From Terfezia claveryi (taxonomy: Eukaryota; Ascomycota; Pezizomycetes; Pezizales; Pezizaceae): a stretch of 64,000 nt of DNA. Position 1 is the first letter of the stretch, and each line of letters starts with the position of its first letter. This document shows positions 60,376 to 64,000 of this stretch, in pieces. The notes beneath the pieces are model-generated. The model was not told the DNA's origin. It did no database searches and saw nothing but the letters and a program-made list of their open reading frames with translations. A program made the translations under genes and the position numbers. The stretch lies in contig WHUX01000011.1 of assembly GCA_015179025.1 (NCBI GenBank), positions 310,001 to 374,000 on the forward strand, in the 5' to 3' direction.

Positions 60376-61461
60376 GCACTAGGGGGTCTGCGCACTGTGC
60401 TTAGTTTGTTTGGGCGCTCCAGTTACTTTTGTGATTAGCAAAGAGCATCTTACTTCTGTTTTCTCCCGACCTCGACTCGACTGTTTATGAGGTCGTGAAA
60501 GGTTGTATTGGTAGTTGTAACACTACTCATGCTCCGTTAATAATATTGTATCCCCACTGGATCATAGCCTCGCCTGGTAGATCGACATGCTGTTTGGTTT
60601 GAAATGCTTTCTTTTCCCATCGTATACGATCTTTCCATAGCCGTCTTATGTTGTTCTATTGGAAACACAGTCACGTGGCTTCCATTCCACAGAATACGCA
60701 ACACGATACAACATTTCTTTCCCCCGTGTTTGCCAAGAACAATGGATTCACAGAGTCCGGTCGAGCTGATTTGAGATTCTCTCTCGCGAGCTTCATCAAC
60801 CTCCCTCCTCCTCTCGCCAGTGATTCTAGCTGCTCTCTAGCGGCCATTGTGTTTGTTGTTTGGACCCAGGCCGTTCAACCTTTGTTGATGTACCCAATCG
60901 ACTCCCTGCTCTGGACCTCGAATCAACGCAACCATCACCTCGTTCATTGCTAGCTGCTTACAACCCATAATCGGTGAGACCTGGATAGCTCAGTACATGC
61001 GAATTTAGAACTTATACCTGCCGATTTTGCTGCTCCCACTGGTTTGCAAAGTCGTTTTAAAGCTGGACGAGCTCGCGTCATTTATTTTGTGTACACAATC
61101 GAATTTCCGAGGCGGAAGGTTTCTTACTTTCTCAAAACTCAATTGACTTAGGTAAGTACAGGGCAAGGTGCATACTTTTTTTTGTATTTTTCATACTTTG
61201 TTTTGAGGAGGGAGAAGTTGCTGCACCCATTAAGTTGCAATTTTGTATTGAGCATACCCACCCGTTTTCCATCTAATTTCGAGTTTAGTCTTTACATTCC
61301 TAGTTCAAACTCATATCATTTTTGCGTACTACGTGTGGCGTGTAGCGTACGTTGCCTAACACACCAATATCACATTCCATCGAGTCCTAACTTTCCGCAT
61401 TATAGGGTCTATATCTCTGTTTCAGAGATCATACATAGTTAATATCTAGTCCTCTGGAGCC
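60376..61461. other. Intergenic region upstream of the LSD1-type gene
   Basis: About 1.1 kb with T-rich stretches (TTTTTTTT at about 61172-61178); it should hold the promoter and leader of the demethylase gene. No gene is seen. Confidence 0.4.
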
Positions 61462-64000
61462 ATGGCAGACTCGGGTCCACACGGACACCCCTCCCAAGGG
61501 GATTCTGGCATAGAGGCGAACAGTGCACATAATGGGCCTGCATACTATGGAGATATGGGAAACAATATGCACTCACTTGCAGCAGCAGCCCAACAAGCTT
61601 CACCTCAAGAAGCTGTGGGAGCCGTTGCACAACAATTTCCTACTGATTTATGGTATCTGTCCCAAGATACACAGCAACAGCAACAACAGCTGTACCCTCA
61701 AGCTTACGGGCAAGGAGGGACGGAGTTCGGGAATGACTGGGGCCAGTTCAATGGAAGTTTTGGGGCAGATCAGCTTCAGGGTTTTGTTTCTCAGTATCAA
61801 AATCAACAGATGTTACAACTCCAGAGGACTCAACAACCTCAGACTCCCCAGCCCATGATCCCACAGCATACGGTAAACCAATCACCACTTTTACAACAAC
61901 ATTCCCCAATTGAGGCTCAAGTACCACCTGCTCAGGGCACACAGATACCATATATGGGATCCCAACCCCCTCAATCACAAATCAAACCACAACAACAATT
62001 TCAACCGCAGTCGCAGTCACACCCACCGGAACCGCAACGGCAGTGCGAACAAGTGCAGCAGGCCCGACAGGCACAACTACAAAACCAAGAGCAGCAGCAG
62101 GAGGACGAGCCAGAGGAGGAGGGGCAGCACCAAGCACAACAGGAAACGCAACAGAAACTAAAGCAAAATGAGGTGCAACAGGAAACACCACAACCAAAGC
62201 AGCAACTGCCACAGGACCAGAAAGTCAGGGCACTAGCCAATGTTATCAAACCCCAAGTTTCCGAATCAACGGAAACATCCGCTCTCTCTTCACCGTTGTC
62301 TAACGTAGAAGAGCCAATGCTGGAAGCGCGCGCGAGGCGGAAGCCTGTGAGATTACCGAAGCCTTCTGCACCTTTGACATCGACTGTGCGTACTGTCCCA
62401 GACCGGACTCTTATCAAGGGAAGGGCGGATTTCAGACCGAAAACATCAATACCTCAAGATATCACAGCGGAGGAATATGCAAAACAGTGCAGCCAGGCAG
62501 CATTGAACAGTCGTTTATCGCCATATGTACTCCATCCAAACGAATATCAAATGCTTAGGGAACATATCAATCATTTGCAGGCCACAACGTACCTGAACAT
62601 TCGAAATGGTATACTCAGACTATGGCAGAGAAACCCATTGGTGAGTGTGACAAGAGAGGAAGCTGCAGGCTGTGCCAAAGATTACAGATATTTCGATGTC
62701 GCCGATATAGCATATGAATGGCTTGTACGTAACGGCTATATCAATTTTGGATGTATCGAAGTACCAAATACTCTCTCATTAGGTCAGTCTGTCAGTCAGC
62801 GAAAGAAAAGGATAGTAATTATAGGTGCAGGCATAGCAGGATTAGGGGCCGCACGTCAGCTTGAAGGGCTATTCAATCAGCTTGGAGGAGATTTCGCCCC
62901 AATGGATGGTCTTGTCGAGGTAGTAGTATTGGAAGGTAGAGGGCGGATAGGTGGGAGAGTCTACTCCCATCCCCTTCATGATCAGACAGCTTCGGCTCTG
63001 AAGGATGGCAAAAGGGCGACTGCAGACCTTGGAGCTTCGATCATCACGGGTTTCGATAATGGCAATCCATTGACGGTCTTGGTCAGAGGGCAACTAGCGC
63101 TGAGCTATCATAGTCTTCATGATAACTCCCTCATATATGATTGCGATGGCAGTGTCGTCGATAAAACTCGAGACAATCTAACAGAGCGTCTATACAATGA
63201 TATACTTGACCGTGTAGCAGTGTTTAAGAAGAAGTCTACAGTGGAGAAAACTGTCGAAGGGGATAAGGAACTGATAGACGCAGGAAGAGATCCAGCAGGA
63301 GAAGGTGGGAGGATAATTGCTAAAATAGAGGAGAATGAAGTTGTTTCATTACCTCCCATGCCTCCATCTCCACCTCGAGCCGCAGGATCCCCATTTTCCG
63401 CAGAGGTCGATAGGCTTACAGGAAAACCAACAAGTGCCACTGGCTCCAGCGCTAAGATACCTGTTATTGAGCAGCTTCGCAAGCTGGAGTGGGAAGTGAA
63501 AGATGGTACTCTTAATGGTACCGACCTCGATCTTAAGCCTCAAGGCTCAGACCCTCGTCACCCTACCTTGGGAAAGACAATGGATGCCGTCCTTGACCAG
63601 TATCAAAGCTTGACCAATATAACACCATTAGATCTGCGGCTAATTAACTGGCATTATGCCAACCTCGAGTATGCAAATGCAGTCAATGTCGACAAGCTAA
63701 GCCTAGGCTCATGGGATCAGGATGATGGAAATGAGTTTCGTGGCGCACATGCGATGTTGATTGGGGGCTACACGCAATTGGCAAGAGGACTGTGGCTTAG
63801 CCCTCGGAAACTAGATGTCAGAACCAACCATTGTGTCAGGAAGATTTCGCATCAACAAAGAGGAAAGGCGAAAGTGGAGTGTGAAAATGGGACTATAATT
63901 GAAGCAGACAAGGTTGTGGTAACATTACCGCTAGGTGTACTAAAGGCGGGGTCGGTGGAGTTTGACCCACCTCTGCCGGAGTGGAAACAGGGCGCTATCA
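61462..64000 (+). CDS. LSD1-type lysine-specific histone demethylase (SWIRM + amine oxidase), 3'-truncated by the window edge
   Basis: This is one uninterrupted frame of 846 codons from the ATG at 61462 (MADSGPHGHPSQ) to the window end. Residues 1-300 are rich in Gln, Pro and Glu, with several Gln runs of 3-6, and look disordered. A SWIRM domain spans about 334-430 (DITAEEYAKQCSQAALNSRL to DYRYFDVADIAYEWLVRNGYINFG). The FAD-binding motif IVIIGAGIAGLGAARQLE starts at residue 451, followed by VVVLEGRGRIGGRV. Further blocks match LSD1: LINWHYANLEYANAV, LSLGSWDQDD and VVVTLPLGVLKAGSVEF. LSD1 enzymes remove methyl groups from mono- and dimethyl-lysine of histone H3 with FAD. The region between about 560 and 700 is a charged, weakly conserved insert rather than the long Tower coiled coil. 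Any C-terminal HMG box lies outside the window. Confidence 0.92.
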   Translation, partial: MADSGPHGHPSQGDSGIEANSAHNGPAYYGDMGNNMHSLAAAAQQASPQEAVGAVAQQFPTDLWYLSQDTQQQQQQLYPQAYGQGGTEFGNDWGQFNGSFGADQLQGFVSQYQNQQMLQLQRTQQPQTPQPMIPQHTVNQSPLLQQHSPIEAQVPPAQGTQIPYMGSQPPQSQIKPQQQFQPQSQSHPPEPQRQCEQVQQARQAQLQNQEQQQEDEPEEEGQHQAQQETQQKLKQNEVQQETPQPKQQLPQDQKVRALANVIKPQVSESTETSALSSPLSNVEEPMLEARARRKPVRLPKPSAPLTSTVRTVPDRTLIKGRADFRPKTSIPQDITAEEYAKQCSQAALNSRLSPYVLHPNEYQMLREHINHLQATTYLNIRNGILRLWQRNPLVSVTREEAAGCAKDYRYFDVADIAYEWLVRNGYINFGCIEVPNTLSLGQSVSQRKKRIVIIGAGIAGLGAARQLEGLFNQLGGDFAPMDGLVEVVVLEGRGRIGGRVYSHPLHDQTASALKDGKRATADLGASIITGFDNGNPLTVLVRGQLALSYHSLHDNSLIYDCDGSVVDKTRDNLTERLYNDILDRVAVFKKKSTVEKTVEGDKELIDAGRDPAGEGGRIIAKIEENEVVSLPPMPPSPPRAAGSPFSAEVDRLTGKPTSATGSSAKIPVIEQLRKLEWEVKDGTLNGTDLDLKPQGSDPRHPTLGKTMDAVLDQYQSLTNITPLDLRLINWHYANLEYANAVNVDKLSLGSWDQDDGNEFRGAHAMLIGGYTQLARGLWLSPRKLDVRTNHCVRKISHQQRGKAKVECENGTIIEADKVVVTLPLGVLKAGSVEFDPPLPEWKQGAI

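Noticed and set aside
60960..61035. tRNA-like text (CCTGGATAGCTCAGT) upstream of the LSD1-type gene.
   Set aside because: No acceptor, anticodon or T arm can be folded around it.
1..64000. CRISPR arrays, bacterial-type operons, rRNA genes, origin of replication.
   Set aside because: The DNA is nuclear fungal with spliced genes; no regular direct-repeat arrays, rRNA-like sequence or other such features were seen.

Overview
The window is nuclear DNA of a filamentous ascomycete (Pezizomycotina). Genes on both strands are broken by short GT..AG introns, mostly about 50-175 bp. The intergenic gaps are long, homopolymer-rich and in places AT-rich, and the protein set (FlbC-like regulator, vezatin-like VezA, LCL3, SEC9, UTP12, RSC4, LSD1-type demethylase) is typical of this group. 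A leotiomycete is my best guess but is not proven by the sequence. Most genes below were assembled by hand by splicing exons at visible splice sites, so gene ends are firmer than every internal junction.

Layout. 0-3.3 kb: 3' part of methylmalonate-semialdehyde dehydrogenase (+), dUTPase (-) and a tRNA-Val(AAC) (+). 3.3-7.7 kb: gene-poor DNA with a short tandem repeat. 7.7-16 kb: an FlbC-like C2H2 regulator (-) and a RING protein (+), separated by a 5.8 kb divergent intergenic region with a cluster of short hairpins. 16-21 kb: gene-poor. 21-23.7 kb: divergent HD-domain hydrolase (-) and LCL3-type membrane nuclease (+). 23.7-26.4 kb: gene-poor, with a decayed Ty1/copia integrase. 26.4-30.2 kb: SEC9 SNARE (+) and VezA (-), convergent. 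32.4-34.6 kb: a helical-repeat protein of unknown function and EMC6 (both +). 35.6-43 kb: UTP12 and cytosolic-type valyl-tRNA synthetase (both -). 45.3-49.3 kb: CK2 alpha and CKS1 (both -). 50.9-53.6 kb: RSC4 bromodomain protein (+). 54.7-55.4 kb: a damaged conserved fungal gene (+). 56.7-58.2 kb: extended SDR (-). 59.6-60.4 kb: secreted fasciclin-domain protein (+). 61.5 kb to the end: LSD1-type demethylase (+), running off the window.

There is no biosynthetic or defence cluster. This is a mosaic of housekeeping genes: translation and ribosome biogenesis (ValRS, UTP12, tRNA-Val), cell cycle and signalling (CK2 alpha, CKS1), chromatin (RSC4, LSD1), membrane traffic (SEC9, VezA, EMC6) and nucleotide care (dUTPase, HD hydrolase). 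They are separated by unusually long non-coding tracts.

Observations most worth following: (1) an 82-codon open frame directly after the ValRS stop, in the same frame, encoding a Cys-rich segment plus one membrane helix, which could be joined by a 57-nt in-frame splice or by readthrough; (2) a one-base frameshift in a six-base G run inside UTP12; (3) a conserved fungal gene that appears to carry both a lost 3' splice site and an in-frame stop; (4) a cluster of six short hairpins in the flbC/RING intergenic region; (5) a near-perfect 20-bp inverted repeat just downstream of a TATA-like sequence near 49.8 kb.
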